Shown: positions 6,543 to 13,361, numbered from the stretch's first letter. The stretch: 13,361 nucleotides of DNA from JABMMZ01 sp964600345 (GCA_964600345.1 CAZRKA010000095.1:1-13361); one strand, 5' to 3'. Program-made: numbers and translations. The notes: generated from the sequence alone by a model not told the origin.

Positions 6543-8951
6543 ATGAATAAAAATCTTTACTTGCTTATAAGCTTTACGCTCATTGCTTTCAGGGCGCTTT
6601 CTACGCCTTTGCAAGGCAACTATACCATCGATGCCGGCAGTGGCAGCAGTGGCAGCAACTTCAGTTCATGGCTGGATTTTCAGCAAAGCATAGTCAGCAA
6701 TGGCGTGTCCGGAATGGTCTATGTGGATGTCATAACAGACGATAACACAAACACCCAGATTGTTTTTTCTGCTATTGCCGGTGTGTCTGCTTCAAACAGG
6801 ATAATTATCAACGGTAAAGGCCGGGAACTTATGGCCAGCCTGGCCGATGCAGTTATACTCTTCAATGGTGCCGATTATGTCACCATAGACAGCATGAGAA
6901 TCAAGAACAGTTCTTCAAGTCCTCTGGCTATTGGTATACGTTTTAGCAACAATTCCAGTTTTAATACGATTACACGTTGCCTGCTGGAATTCAGTGGTCT
7001 CGCAAATACCGCAGCATTCTCCGGTGCCTATATTGCCTTTGCCGATGCTCCCGGATCGCTGACTGCTTCAATCACTTCTTCGCCCGGTACCCACAATCTC
7101 ATACAGTACAATGTCATGCGCACAACTTTGACAAACAGCAGTGGCCCGTCATTTGGTATACTCCTGAAAGGCAGTTCCGCTACATATAAAACAAGCGCAC
7201 AGGACAATACGGTAAGAGCGAATCTCATCCTTAATTTTAACTATGCAGGTATCTATATGTCGCAGACCAATGGAAACCATCTGATACTAAATGACATCTC
7301 CCGGATGGGAGCAGATTCTAACAATTGTTCAGGTACGATTTACGGTATTTACAGCAAAGACGCCGCATCGTCCAACAGGCGTAACCGTATCGACAGCAAC
7401 CACATCCATGATTTGCCAAAAGACTCCGTTTCACAGGGCGGTAATCTCAATACACTTTATGGTATTTACACCAGTTATATCAGCGGCAACGACAGTATGC
7501 GTTTTTCAATATTTAACAATGCCATACGTAATTTACACATCAACAAGGATTGTTATGTCATGAGCAACAGCTACAATTCTTATATGGATGTGCTATACAA
7601 TCTGGTGGAAGACATTAATCTACCGGTTTCAGGCAGTTCGGGCATTAACTTTTACGGGATTTTCAATTCTTATATCAATGGTTCATACCGCATCAACAAC
7701 AATACCATCACAAATTGTGAAGGCGGATACACCTGGTATGGCATACAGAATTATTATCCCGGACAGACAAGCGGCGTGCAGCAAATCAATGGCAATGTCA
7801 TCAGCAATAACCGAAACGCTTATTACTACAGGTATAATATCAGTTCATACTTTGCTAACTACTCTGATTCCACGCAAAGGATTGAGATTGCCGGCAACCA
7901 TATTTATGAAAACAGCACCAACAATTATTACAGCTACAATATCTATTGCCGGTATTATGGGGATTATCTGATTGCAGACAATGTTATTGAAAAAAATGTA
8001 TCGGCATACTATTACCATTATGGCTTGTTCCTGCAGGATTATGGCACTTTTAATGTTAAGCGGAATATCATTCGCGGCAACACGGCTCTAACTGTCGGCG
8101 TTGGAAACGTTTACGGCATTTATTCCCAGAATAATTACGGTCAAACCTATACCAGTAATCTGATTGTTGAAAATGCAGGTTATTCCACAACTTATGGCAT
8201 GTATCTGCACAGCGCGGTGAGCGGGAATTACAAACATGAAATCAGGCAAAACACAATATCCTGCAATGGTACACTGAGCGGTAATTCATTCCATGGTTCA
8301 TATCCTGTTTATTGCAATCTTCCCTACAGCAGGAGTCTGGATTTTATCGGAAATATAGTAGAAGTGCTGAATTCGGAAATGCTTTCCTTTTATTTATTAA
8401 CCTACGATAATCTGAATGTGGATTACAACTCATACCATGTAAGCAATGTCAACTCCGAATTATATTCTACAACAAGCGACGGCAGCGATACCAGTCTGGC
8501 AGGCTGGATTGGATTAAACCTGGGGAGTAATGAGCTGAATGCTGTCACCGGCCATTATTTCGACAGCACAAGCTATGCCAGCCGTTGGTACTATAATCAG
8601 GACAATGTGCCTTCTGTGAGCTACAATCTGCTGGATGTATACAACGTTGGCAGGGGCAGCAGTTTTTCAGACAGGGGAGCGGTGGAATACAATGGTCTTA
8701 CGTCTGTCAGACAAGTTAATAATCAAGCAGAAGCAAGTTTCATTTATCCAAACCCTAACAATGGCGCTATGCTGTTCATTTATAATGCCGGAATTCCACA
8801 AGATGCGGTCTTCTATGATGTCAATGGGAAATTACTCTACACCCGCAGCATGGATGCTGGTGTAAATGCATTGGAAATTAATTTCAGTCCCGGAATTTAC
8901 TTTGTTTATTTAAGTGAAAGTGGTGAGGTATTGAAGTTAGTTGTGGAATAA
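6543..8951 (+). CDS. Secreted right-handed parallel beta-helix protein with T9SS type A sorting domain
   Basis: I choose the ATG at 6543 (802 residues) because a signal peptide, MNKNLYLLISFTLIAF, begins there. The longer open frame starts with TTG and adds 26 residues with no export signal. After an N-terminal cap (about 20-90, GNYTIDAGSGSSGSNF then a hydrophobic strand leading to ADYVTIDSMRI), residues of about 90-620 form many irregular coils with N-x-I-x-x-N ladders and a recurrent Y-G-I-(Y/F)-x-x-Y motif, typical of the pectate-lyase-like beta-helix / NosD superfamily. The middle is extraordinarily Tyr/Asn/Ser-rich. The end (about the last 70 residues: FIYPNPNNG, VFYDVNGKLLYT, FSPGIYFVYL) is a T9SS type A domain. 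Polysaccharide binding or cleavage is possible for the fold, but no catalytic residues can be assigned. No clear terminator follows. Confidence 0.9.
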   Translation: MNKNLYLLISFTLIAFRALSTPLQGNYTIDAGSGSSGSNFSSWLDFQQSIVSNGVSGMVYVDVITDDNTNTQIVFSAIAGVSASNRIIINGKGRELMASLADAVILFNGADYVTIDSMRIKNSSSSPLAIGIRFSNNSSFNTITRCLLEFSGLANTAAFSGAYIAFADAPGSLTASITSSPGTHNLIQYNVMRTTLTNSSGPSFGILLKGSSATYKTSAQDNTVRANLILNFNYAGIYMSQTNGNHLILNDISRMGADSNNCSGTIYGIYSKDAASSNRRNRIDSNHIHDLPKDSVSQGGNLNTLYGIYTSYISGNDSMRFSIFNNAIRNLHINKDCYVMSNSYNSYMDVLYNLVEDINLPVSGSSGINFYGIFNSYINGSYRINNNTITNCEGGYTWYGIQNYYPGQTSGVQQINGNVISNNRNAYYYRYNISSYFANYSDSTQRIEIAGNHIYENSTNNYYSYNIYCRYYGDYLIADNVIEKNVSAYYYHYGLFLQDYGTFNVKRNIIRGNTALTVGVGNVYGIYSQNNYGQTYTSNLIVENAGYSTTYGMYLHSAVSGNYKHEIRQNTISCNGTLSGNSFHGSYPVYCNLPYSRSLDFIGNIVEVLNSEMLSFYLLTYDNLNVDYNSYHVSNVNSELYSTTSDGSDTSLAGWIGLNLGSNELNAVTGHYFDSTSYASRWYYNQDNVPSVSYNLLDVYNVGRGSSFSDRGAVEYNGLTSVRQVNNQAEASFIYPNPNNGAMLFIYNAGIPQDAVFYDVNGKLLYTRSMDAGVNALEINFSPGIYFVYLSESGEVLKLVVE

Positions 8952-9112
8952 GTCATTGGCTTGTTGTCAGTATGTCTTTTTTCTCAAGATTGTAAACATT
9001 CTTTTCGCATATACCTGTATTTCTGACTGAACCCGGCCGGCGCAGGAATGAATAAACATTGCGTTGAGTTTTGCTTAATATTTACAATATGTTTTTACCG
9101 GATTTATATACA

Positions 9113-9120
9113 TAAATTTG
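9113..9120 (+). promoter_or_regulatory. -7 element of the DoxX/TauE operon
   Basis: TAAATTTG at 9113-9120 matches TAnnTTTG exactly and is identical to the -7 element of tetR in this window. A T-rich stretch (9092-9096) sits where the -33 box should be but lacks TTG. The leader would be about 45 nt. Confidence 0.45.
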
Positions 9121-9172
9121 CAATCTTTAACTGACCTGATTCGGTCACCCGGATACAGGCAGAGTAAATGAA

Positions 9173-9610
9173 ATGTTTAAACGAATAGTGCATACCAATT
9201 CAAATGCAGGAACCATACTGATCAGATTGATGGTGGGAGCGGTGTTTGTTTCGGAAGGAATACAGAAATTTATTCTGGCAGAACAACTGGGTTCAGGGCG
9301 ATTTGAAAAGATAGGTTTGCCCGCACCCGAATTCTTCGGCCCTTTTGTTGGCAGCTTCGAGATTGCCTCCGGTTCTTTTATTCTCGTCGGTTTTCTTACA
9401 CGCCTGGCAGCAATTCCAACAATTGTCATCATGTTGTTTGCCATTGCACTTACTAAATCTCAGGTGCTGGCTGATCAGGGATTCTGGGAAATGATGCACG
9501 GCAGTCGCACTGACTGGGCCATGCTGCTGGGGAGTATTTTCCTTCTGATGAGCGGAGGAGGCAAATTCTCGGTCGACAAACTAATTAGTAAACGATACCA
9601 ATGGAAATAA
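9173..9610 (+). CDS. DoxX family integral membrane protein
   Basis: This 145-residue protein has the four-helix layout of the DoxX family. Helix 1 (about 14-33) carries the family pattern R-L-x-x-G-x-x-F-x-x-x-G-x-x-K-F. The loop to helix 2 has LPAPEFFGPFVGSFEIASG, helix 3 is L-A-A-I-P-T-I-V-I-M, and helix 4 is W-A-M-L-L-G-S-I-F-L-L. Length is normal. DoxX-like proteins are inner-membrane proteins. Some members are linked to terminal quinol oxidase or to thiosulfate/redox metabolism, but most bacterial members have no proven reaction. The stop codon overlaps the start of the TauE/SafE-like gene by 10 nt, so translational coupling is likely and a joint role in sulfur-compound or redox handling is plausible but unproven. 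Confidence 0.88.
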   Translation: MFKRIVHTNSNAGTILIRLMVGAVFVSEGIQKFILAEQLGSGRFEKIGLPAPEFFGPFVGSFEIASGSFILVGFLTRLAAIPTIVIMLFAIALTKSQVLADQGFWEMMHGSRTDWAMLLGSIFLLMSGGGKFSVDKLISKRYQWK

Positions 9611-10374
9611 TAATACTTTCATCTGTTGCCTTTCTGGTGGCGATACTCACTTTCTTTTCCGGTTTTGGATTGGGAACCATACTGACGCCCGTATTCATGG
9701 TTTATTTTCCGGTCGAGTTGGCCATTGGTCTTACCGGTGTTGTCCATTTTCTGAACAATATATTTAAACTCATTCTGGTGGGCCGAGGAGCCGACAAAAG
9801 AACATTGCTGCGCTTCGGACTGCCGGCAGTACTGGCAGCTTTTGCAGGCGCAATGCTACTGCTCAATATTCCGGATGTACAACCGCTGTTCTCCTATACG
9901 GCCTTCGGAAAATTGTTTGTGGTGTATCCGGTGAAATTCACTATATCTATTTTACTGTTGTTTTTTGCCATTCTGGATCTCATTCCATTCCTCAATCATC
10001 TGAAGTTTGAAGACAGGCACATGCCGTTAGGCGGTGTATTAAGCGGTTTCTTCGGCGGTTTATCCGGTAACCAGGGCGCCCTGCGAAGTGCCTTTTTAAT
10101 CCGCAGCGGTCTGGCCAAAGAGACCTTTATTGCCACCACCGTTGTCATTTCATGTTTTGTCGATTTTACCCGCTTATCCGTTTACGCGTCGAAGCTGTCG
10201 CTAAGCGACCTGCAAAACAATCTGAGTCTGATTGTTTCTGCCACACTCTCGGCAATTGCCGGTGCTTATATAGGTAACAAATTACTGAAAAAAGTCACCT
10301 TGAAATTCGTTCAGATCACTGTAGCGATTATGCTGATTGTTTTGTCGATAGCGTTGGGATTGGGGTGGGTGTAG
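9601..10374 (+). CDS. TauE/SafE family membrane transporter (sulfite/organosulfur anion exporter family)
   Basis: The 257-residue protein has about eight hydrophobic segments in two similar halves, as in TauE/SafE (sulfite exporter) proteins. The first half carries FFSGFGLGTILTPVF and TGVVHFLNNIFKLILVG, and the second half carries the matching GGVLSGFFGGLSGNQGALRS (about 141-160). These are the glycine-rich signature segments of the family. It has full length for the family. The start at 9601 lies inside the end of the DoxX-like gene, which argues for coupled translation. The substrate cannot be told from sequence: family members export sulfite, sulfoacetate or related anions. GA-rich repeats follow immediately after the stop, and no standard terminator is visible. 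Confidence 0.88.
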   Translation: MEIIILSSVAFLVAILTFFSGFGLGTILTPVFMVYFPVELAIGLTGVVHFLNNIFKLILVGRGADKRTLLRFGLPAVLAAFAGAMLLLNIPDVQPLFSYTAFGKLFVVYPVKFTISILLLFFAILDLIPFLNHLKFEDRHMPLGGVLSGFFGGLSGNQGALRSAFLIRSGLAKETFIATTVVISCFVDFTRLSVYASKLSLSDLQNNLSLIVSATLSAIAGAYIGNKLLKKVTLKFVQITVAIMLIVLSIALGLGWV

Positions 10375-10453
10375 AGGGGGTGAGGAGATGAGGAGAAGAG
10401 GAGAAGAGGAGAGGAGTAGAAGATAGAGGAGTAGGAGATAGAGGAGTAGGAGA
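10375..10453 (+). repeat. GA-rich tract with 15-bp tandem repeat
   Basis: Starting at the stop codon of the TauE-like gene the plus strand is almost pure purine (GAGGAG, GAAGAG, GATAGA variants). AGATAGAGGAGTAGG repeats in tandem at 10421-10435 and 10436-10450. The same 15-mer, with its upstream context GAGTAGA, recurs at 10538-10552 beyond the hairpin element. Simple-sequence expansion is the simplest reading. Confidence 0.85.
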
Positions 10454-10552
10454 TAGACCCACCTACGCTGAAGCTACCCTCCTTCGCTAAAGCTACGGAG
10501 TACGAAGCCGGTGGGCGAGGAAGAGGAGAAGAGTAGAAGATAGAGGAGTAGG
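10454..10552. repeat. Hairpin element flanked by copies of the GA repeat
   Basis: CCCACC (10458-10463) pairs with GGTGGG (10510-10515), and inside it CTTCG (10482-10486) pairs with CGAAG (10503-10507). The interior has two similar blocks, ACGCTGAAGCTAC and TCGCTAAAGCTAC. GA-rich direct repeats lie on both sides (through 10453 and again from 10516 to 10552). It resembles a short interspersed palindromic repeat inserted in, or bordered by, the purine tract. Confidence 0.55.
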
Positions 10553-10557
10553 CTTGC

Positions 10558-10611
10558 CATGAATACGTGCTGACGAAGGAGACTCTTCTTCATGAACTAA
10601 AGATTCGGGAT
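10558..10611. repeat. Interspersed hairpin element, copy A
   Basis: CATGAA (10558-10563) pairs with TTCATG (10589-10594) around a core close to GTGCTGACGAAGGAGACTCT, followed by AACTAAAGATTC. The core and the trailing ACTAAAGA block are shared with copy B at 11049-11145, whereas the arms differ but remain self-complementary. Confidence 0.6.
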
Positions 10612-10797
10612 GTGAGGTTAGAGCAGCTAAAATCGAATTCTGTTTAAAAGTACAATATAGTATTACCTCCGGTTTCCGCCGGGGGATAATGTGAGGTTAG
10701 AGCAACAATTAAAAACGAATTCTGTTTAAAAGTACAAATTAGTATTACCCCCGGCTTCAGCCGGGGGTAATGTAATAAACGGATAGGGCTTTAGCCC
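10611..10797. repeat. REP-like palindromic elements, two ~80-bp tandem units plus a third palindrome
   Basis: Two units lie head to tail, 10611-10689 and 10690-10770. Each begins TGTGAGGTTAGAGCA, contains CGAATTCTGTTTAAAAGTAC and ends in a GC-rich palindrome. In the second unit ATTACCCCCGGC (10744-10755) pairs perfectly with GCCGGGGGTAAT (10760-10771) around loop TTCA. The first unit's hairpin is imperfect (ATTACCTCCGG ... CCGGGGGATAAT). A third short palindrome, GGGCT-TT-AGCCC, follows at 10786-10797. This is the form of repetitive extragenic palindromes, which in other genomes are mobilised by IS200-like RAYT transposases. No such gene is in the window. Confidence 0.75.
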
Positions 10798-11048
10798 CTT
10801 GCAGGGTATATGTGTTTGAAGAAAATAAAAGACAGGGTTTCGCAAATTGTGGGCCGGCTCTTTTCTTCTCATAAAACAATCAATAAGCCCTTAAAATCCA
10901 TCGGAAGGAAATACAATCTCAGAAAAGGATACCACAGACTTTAGTCGGAGGAAATCACCACTGCAATAATTCTTAGCAGATGCACCTTCGCACAGCGTCA
11001 TATTCATGATGTAGGTGTTTAGGGAAGATCAGAGACTAAAGATAAAAG
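10798..11048. other. Intergenic stretch without a supported gene
   Basis: No convincing coding sequence or known RNA is visible. A 44-codon open frame (10810-10944, plus) encodes a basic peptide starting MCLKKIKDR, but it has no promoter or family support. The sequence contains further copies of the GACTAAAGA word (11032-11040) and its inverse GACTTTAGTC (10937-10946), which tie it to the neighbouring interspersed repeats. Confidence 0.4.
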
Positions 11049-11145
11049 CCTGCCCTGAAGTGTGCCGACAAAGGAGGCTCTACTTCAGGGATTGCCCCGC
11101 ATCATTCCGCCTCAGGCGGATCTGATACGGGGACTAAAGACTCAG
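11049..11145. repeat. Interspersed hairpin element, copy B, with a second nested hairpin
   Basis: CCCTGAAG (11053-11060) pairs perfectly with CTTCAGGG (11083-11090) around a core TGTGCCGACAAAGGAGGCTC. A second hairpin follows: CCCCG (11095-11099), ATCA (11101-11104) and TCCGCC (11106-11111) pair with GGCGGA (11115-11120), TGAT (11123-11126) and CGGGG (11128-11132). Then comes ACTAAAGACTC. Copy A has the same core and tail but lacks the second hairpin. Confidence 0.65.
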
Positions 11146-11296
11146 TTTCGCTTTGGCAACGGTGAATAAATGCGCTGAACTCGCTAGTTCACCTCCATTA
11201 AATCTTAAGGACACATTTCTAAATACAAAAATTAATACTCTGTATTACAGCTAAATGCAACTATTTTATAAAATTATTTGCTGAAATATTTTTTTC

Positions 11297-11320
11297 ACTG
11301 AACAGTGTTCAGTAAATTTG
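11297..11320 (+). promoter_or_regulatory. Operator and -7 element of the tetR gene
   Basis: ACTGAACAGTGTTCAGT (11297-11313) is a perfect palindrome with 8-bp arms and one central base. It abuts and shares its last base with TAAATTTG (11313-11320), an exact Bacteroidota -7 box. A T-rich run stands where a -33 box is expected, without a clear TTG. An operator in this position would block RNA polymerase, so negative autoregulation by the encoded TetR protein is the natural inference. Confidence 0.75.
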
Positions 11321-11345
11321 CAGCGTTAATTAGTTAGAAACTCAC

Positions 11346-11960
11346 ATGGGTATTGCAGAAAGAAAAGAGAAGCAGAAAGAAGACATGAAACGGAACATTC
11401 AAAGTGTGGCTTTTGAAATGTTTATTAAAGAAGGATATGCCGGAACATCATTGCGCGAAATAGCCAAAAAAATTGAATACAGCCCTGCAACTATTTATTT
11501 GTACTATAAAGATAAAGACGCCTTATTTTTTGATATTCAGATCCTTTGTTTCAAGGAACTCATTAAAAGTTATGCTGAAGTAGTTAAAATAAAGAATCCT
11601 TTTGAAAGACTCAGGCAAATGGGCATAGCTTACATGAAACACAACATGGAGAATCCCCAGTGTTTTAATCTGATGTTTCTGCACGATTCGCCCCTGGCAG
11701 AACTTAAAAAAGAAGACAGAATGGATAAATATGGCAATGCAATCAATTTTCTGAAAGAAACGGTTAAAGAATGCATAGAAGAAAAAATGATTTCAGAAAC
11801 TGACGAAATAGTCGTCAGGCTTGAGGTCTGGGGTTTGACACACGGTTTAAGCACTTTGTTCGTACATCGCAGCTATGAAGGAATGGGGCTTACAAAAGAA
11901 GAAGCTAAAGATTACATGTTGCAAAGCTGGGAAAAATATTTGAGCCGAATTAAAAGCTAA
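11346..11960 (+). CDS. TetR/AcrR family transcriptional regulator with WHG-type ligand domain
   Basis: The 204-residue protein has a basic N-terminal extension, then the TetR helix-turn-helix at about residues 18-61 (FIKEGYAGTSLREIAKKI then EYSPATIYLYYKDKDALF), an almost textbook match. Residues of about 70-195 form the helical ligand-binding and dimerisation domain. The motif W162-G-L-T-H166-G167 fits the TetR C-terminal subfamily formerly called WHG. It binds as a dimer to palindromes. TGAAC-N3-GTTCA occurs in its own promoter (11297-11313) and again before the next gene (11980-11992), so it probably represses both until an unknown small molecule is bound. The ATG at 11346 is 26 nt after the -7 box. 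Confidence 0.93.
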   Translation: MGIAERKEKQKEDMKRNIQSVAFEMFIKEGYAGTSLREIAKKIEYSPATIYLYYKDKDALFFDIQILCFKELIKSYAEVVKIKNPFERLRQMGIAYMKHNMENPQCFNLMFLHDSPLAELKKEDRMDKYGNAINFLKETVKECIEEKMISETDEIVVRLEVWGLTHGLSTLFVHRSYEGMGLTKEEAKDYMLQSWEKYLSRIKS

Positions 11961-11966
11961 ATTTTT

Positions 11967-12000
11967 TTTGCCTGTTTGGTGAACGGTGTTCATAAAATGA
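11967..12000 (+). promoter_or_regulatory. Second TetR operator and promoter of the esterase operon
   Basis: TGAACGGTGTTCA (11980-11992) repeats the core of the tetR operator (TGAACAGTGTTCA), differing only at the first of the three central bases. As at tetR it sits directly upstream of a -7-like sequence, here TAAAATGA (11993-12000), and TTTG at 11967-11970 is 22 nt before that. The -7 match is weak, but the matching layout supports a shared regulator. Confidence 0.6.
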
Positions 12001-12032
12001 CAAGCGATTAGTAAACTTAAAAAAATAAACAT

Positions 12033-12842
12033 ATGACATTAAAAATCATCTTCCTGATTCCCCTGGCACCCTTGCTGTTCTTCGGGATTTCATGTCAGGA
12101 AAAAATTGACAGTCCCGACAACCTTAAACAATTCTGCCTGGAGTCTAAAAGTTATCCGGGGCGATACTACATCAAGGTATCGGTTCCGGAAAAATTCGAT
12201 CCCGACAAAACGTATACTACACTCTACGTCCTGGACGCGGAAGACAATTTTAATTTTGTTTCGCACCACTGTAAAAGGTTCAGTGAAAAGTATGCAAAGG
12301 AAAATGTGATGGTGGTTGGCATCGCACACGGTCGCGACCGCACTCTGGATTACACACCCACTGCAGCAGCAGAAGGTGAAGGCGGTGCTGCAGAATTTTT
12401 AGACTTCATCAAAAACGAGTTGCTGCCCTATATGGAAAAAAACTTTGACGCTGATACTTCGCGCAGCGGACGTATCATACTGGGCCATTCCTTTGGTGGA
12501 TTATTGGCAGCCTATGCCATTTCAGCGGATAATGAAGTGTTTGGAAATTACATCATGCTGAGTCCCTCGCTGTGGTACGACAACGAATACATTCTTCGAC
12601 TGGAAGAAGATAACAGAAACAGTACTTACAATAAAGAACAACTGGTGTTTCTCGGGATTGGCCAATTGGAAAATTCCGGAAGAATGCAGGCCCCGTTTCA
12701 TGCTTACCATCAAAGACTTGAAAAATATTACCCCGCAACCCGTTTATCGATGAACATAGAAGCTCACCTGAATCACGTGGGTTCGAAAAACCCAAATATC
12801 ATTAAAGGTCTTGAATTTTACTTTCAGCATAAAACCAATTAA
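12033..12842 (+). CDS. Lipoprotein alpha/beta-hydrolase esterase (esterase D / IroE-like)
   Basis: The 269-residue protein begins with a lipoprotein signal (hydrophobic core, then FGIS-C21, a relaxed lipobox), so it is probably anchored in an envelope membrane. The rest is an alpha/beta hydrolase of the putative esterase family (esterase D, IroE, feruloyl-esterase type): TLYVLDAEDNF (63-73), VVGIAHGRDRTLDYTPT (94-110) with the family's R-x-x-D-Y-T-P run, nucleophile elbow G-H-S153-F-G, and H248 in LNHVGS as likely catalytic histidine. Glu213 is a possible acid. Relatives cleave ester bonds in siderophores, S-formylglutathione or plant phenolic esters; the substrate here is unknown. It is preceded by the second TetR operator and followed after 2 nt by the next gene, so the two form an operon. 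Confidence 0.9.
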   Translation: MTLKIIFLIPLAPLLFFGISCQEKIDSPDNLKQFCLESKSYPGRYYIKVSVPEKFDPDKTYTTLYVLDAEDNFNFVSHHCKRFSEKYAKENVMVVGIAHGRDRTLDYTPTAAAEGEGGAAEFLDFIKNELLPYMEKNFDADTSRSGRIILGHSFGGLLAAYAISADNEVFGNYIMLSPSLWYDNEYILRLEEDNRNSTYNKEQLVFLGIGQLENSGRMQAPFHAYHQRLEKYYPATRLSMNIEAHLNHVGSKNPNIIKGLEFYFQHKTN

Positions 12843-12844
12843 AC

Positions 12845-13361
12845 ATGAATAAGCAAATTTTATTAAGCGCACTGATTACATTGACATTTCTGAACATGCT
12901 TGCCGCAGAAAACGTTTATACCCCGAACGGCGAAACAGGAAGAAGCCTGAGTATAGAACCGGGATTTGGTATTTCGCCGATGCCGCTGGCAGATATTACT
13001 GTCAGTAATCTGATGCAGTTGAAACTGTCAAATAGAATCGCAGGATTAAGCTATACTTCATTGAAAGTAAATAATCCGTTTCAGCGCGATTTCAACTATA
13101 TAAAGACCTGCCGCAATTATACGTTATCACAAAAAATTGGGCTGGGTATTTCATTTGACAGAAAAAAGAGTGTCCACACTTTTTCTGTACTGGGTGGAAT
13201 AAAATACGAAACCTTCAGCGAATCTCTTGAGAATCCGGAATTTGAAAAAATCAGGGTTACGGTTACATCAACAGCAGCAGATGCCGGTTTTTTATATGCA
13301 ATGAAATTCGGTAAACGAAAGTATTTCATCAGTTCCAGGATTTATTTGCCGGTAATGCCAT
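12845..13361 (+). CDS. Putative outer-membrane beta-barrel protein, cut by the window end
   Basis: This frame is open to the edge of the window (172 codons seen, 3' end missing). It starts with a signal peptide, MNKQILLSALITLTFLNML-AAE. The remainder has alternating strands and short turns: SLSIEPGFGISPMP, LMQLKLSNRIAG, YTLSQKIGLGISFD, HTFSVLGGIKYETF, DAGFLYAMKFG, YFISSRIYLPV. This is typical of an outer-membrane barrel or porin-like protein, although no named family is recognisable and a periplasmic beta protein is possible. It follows the esterase stop by 2 nt, so it belongs to the TetR-controlled operon and may act with the esterase at the envelope. Confidence 0.7.
   Translation, partial: MNKQILLSALITLTFLNMLAAENVYTPNGETGRSLSIEPGFGISPMPLADITVSNLMQLKLSNRIAGLSYTSLKVNNPFQRDFNYIKTCRNYTLSQKIGLGISFDRKKSVHTFSVLGGIKYETFSESLENPEFEKIRVTVTSTAADAGFLYAMKFGKRKYFISSRIYLPVMP

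Noticed and set aside
10810..10944. 44-codon open frame encoding a basic peptide (MCLKKIKDR...)
   Set aside because: It lies among interspersed repeats, with no promoter, no family resemblance and a length expected by chance.
13117..13329. Minus-strand 70-codon open frame
   Set aside because: It is antisense to the partial envelope-protein gene, which has a signal peptide, operon spacing and coding-like codon use.

Overview
The window looks like chromosomal DNA from a member of the Bacteroidota. Two large secreted proteins end in type IX secretion (T9SS) type A sorting domains, several promoters match the Bacteroidota TTG / TAnnTTTG pattern, and there are two small outer-membrane-barrel candidates and a relaxed lipobox. 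Intergenic DNA is AT-rich. I cannot name the order or genus. No rRNA, tRNA, IS element, phage gene or CRISPR is visible.

Layout. 1-620 is AT-rich non-coding DNA ending in a good Bacteroidota promoter (485-519). It drives an unrecognised two-gene unit: a 492-residue protein whose first half is an array of 21-bp / 7-residue repeats (885-1304), and a 321-residue helical protein ending in a carboxypeptidase-regulatory-like beta domain, closed by a strong terminator (3137-3170). The end of the first gene (1925-2096) folds into five consecutive hairpins. Next come a minus-strand small outer-membrane barrel (3313-3990) and a plus-strand cytosolic hypothetical (4128-4580). Two divergent T9SS cargo genes follow: a delta-60 repeat protein, probably a seven-bladed propeller (4618-6141, minus), and an 802-residue Tyr/Asn-rich parallel beta-helix protein (6543-8951, plus). 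A translationally overlapping membrane pair, DoxX-like and TauE/SafE-like, occupies 9173-10374.

10375-11345 carries no convincing gene but is rich in interspersed-repeat structure: GA-rich tandem repeats flanking a hairpin, two ~80-bp REP-like units with GC-rich palindromes, and two copies of another hairpin element with a conserved core but different, self-complementary arms.

The right end holds a TetR-family regulator, a lipoprotein esterase of the IroE/esterase D type and a truncated envelope protein gene. A palindrome, TGAAC-N3-GTTCA, lies just upstream of the -7 element of tetR and recurs just upstream of the esterase gene. This supports an autoregulated tetR controlling an esterase/envelope-protein operon.

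The best candidates for something undescribed are the heptad-repeat gene with its partner, and the two-operator TetR-esterase cassette. Functions for the first pair are unknown and none is claimed.
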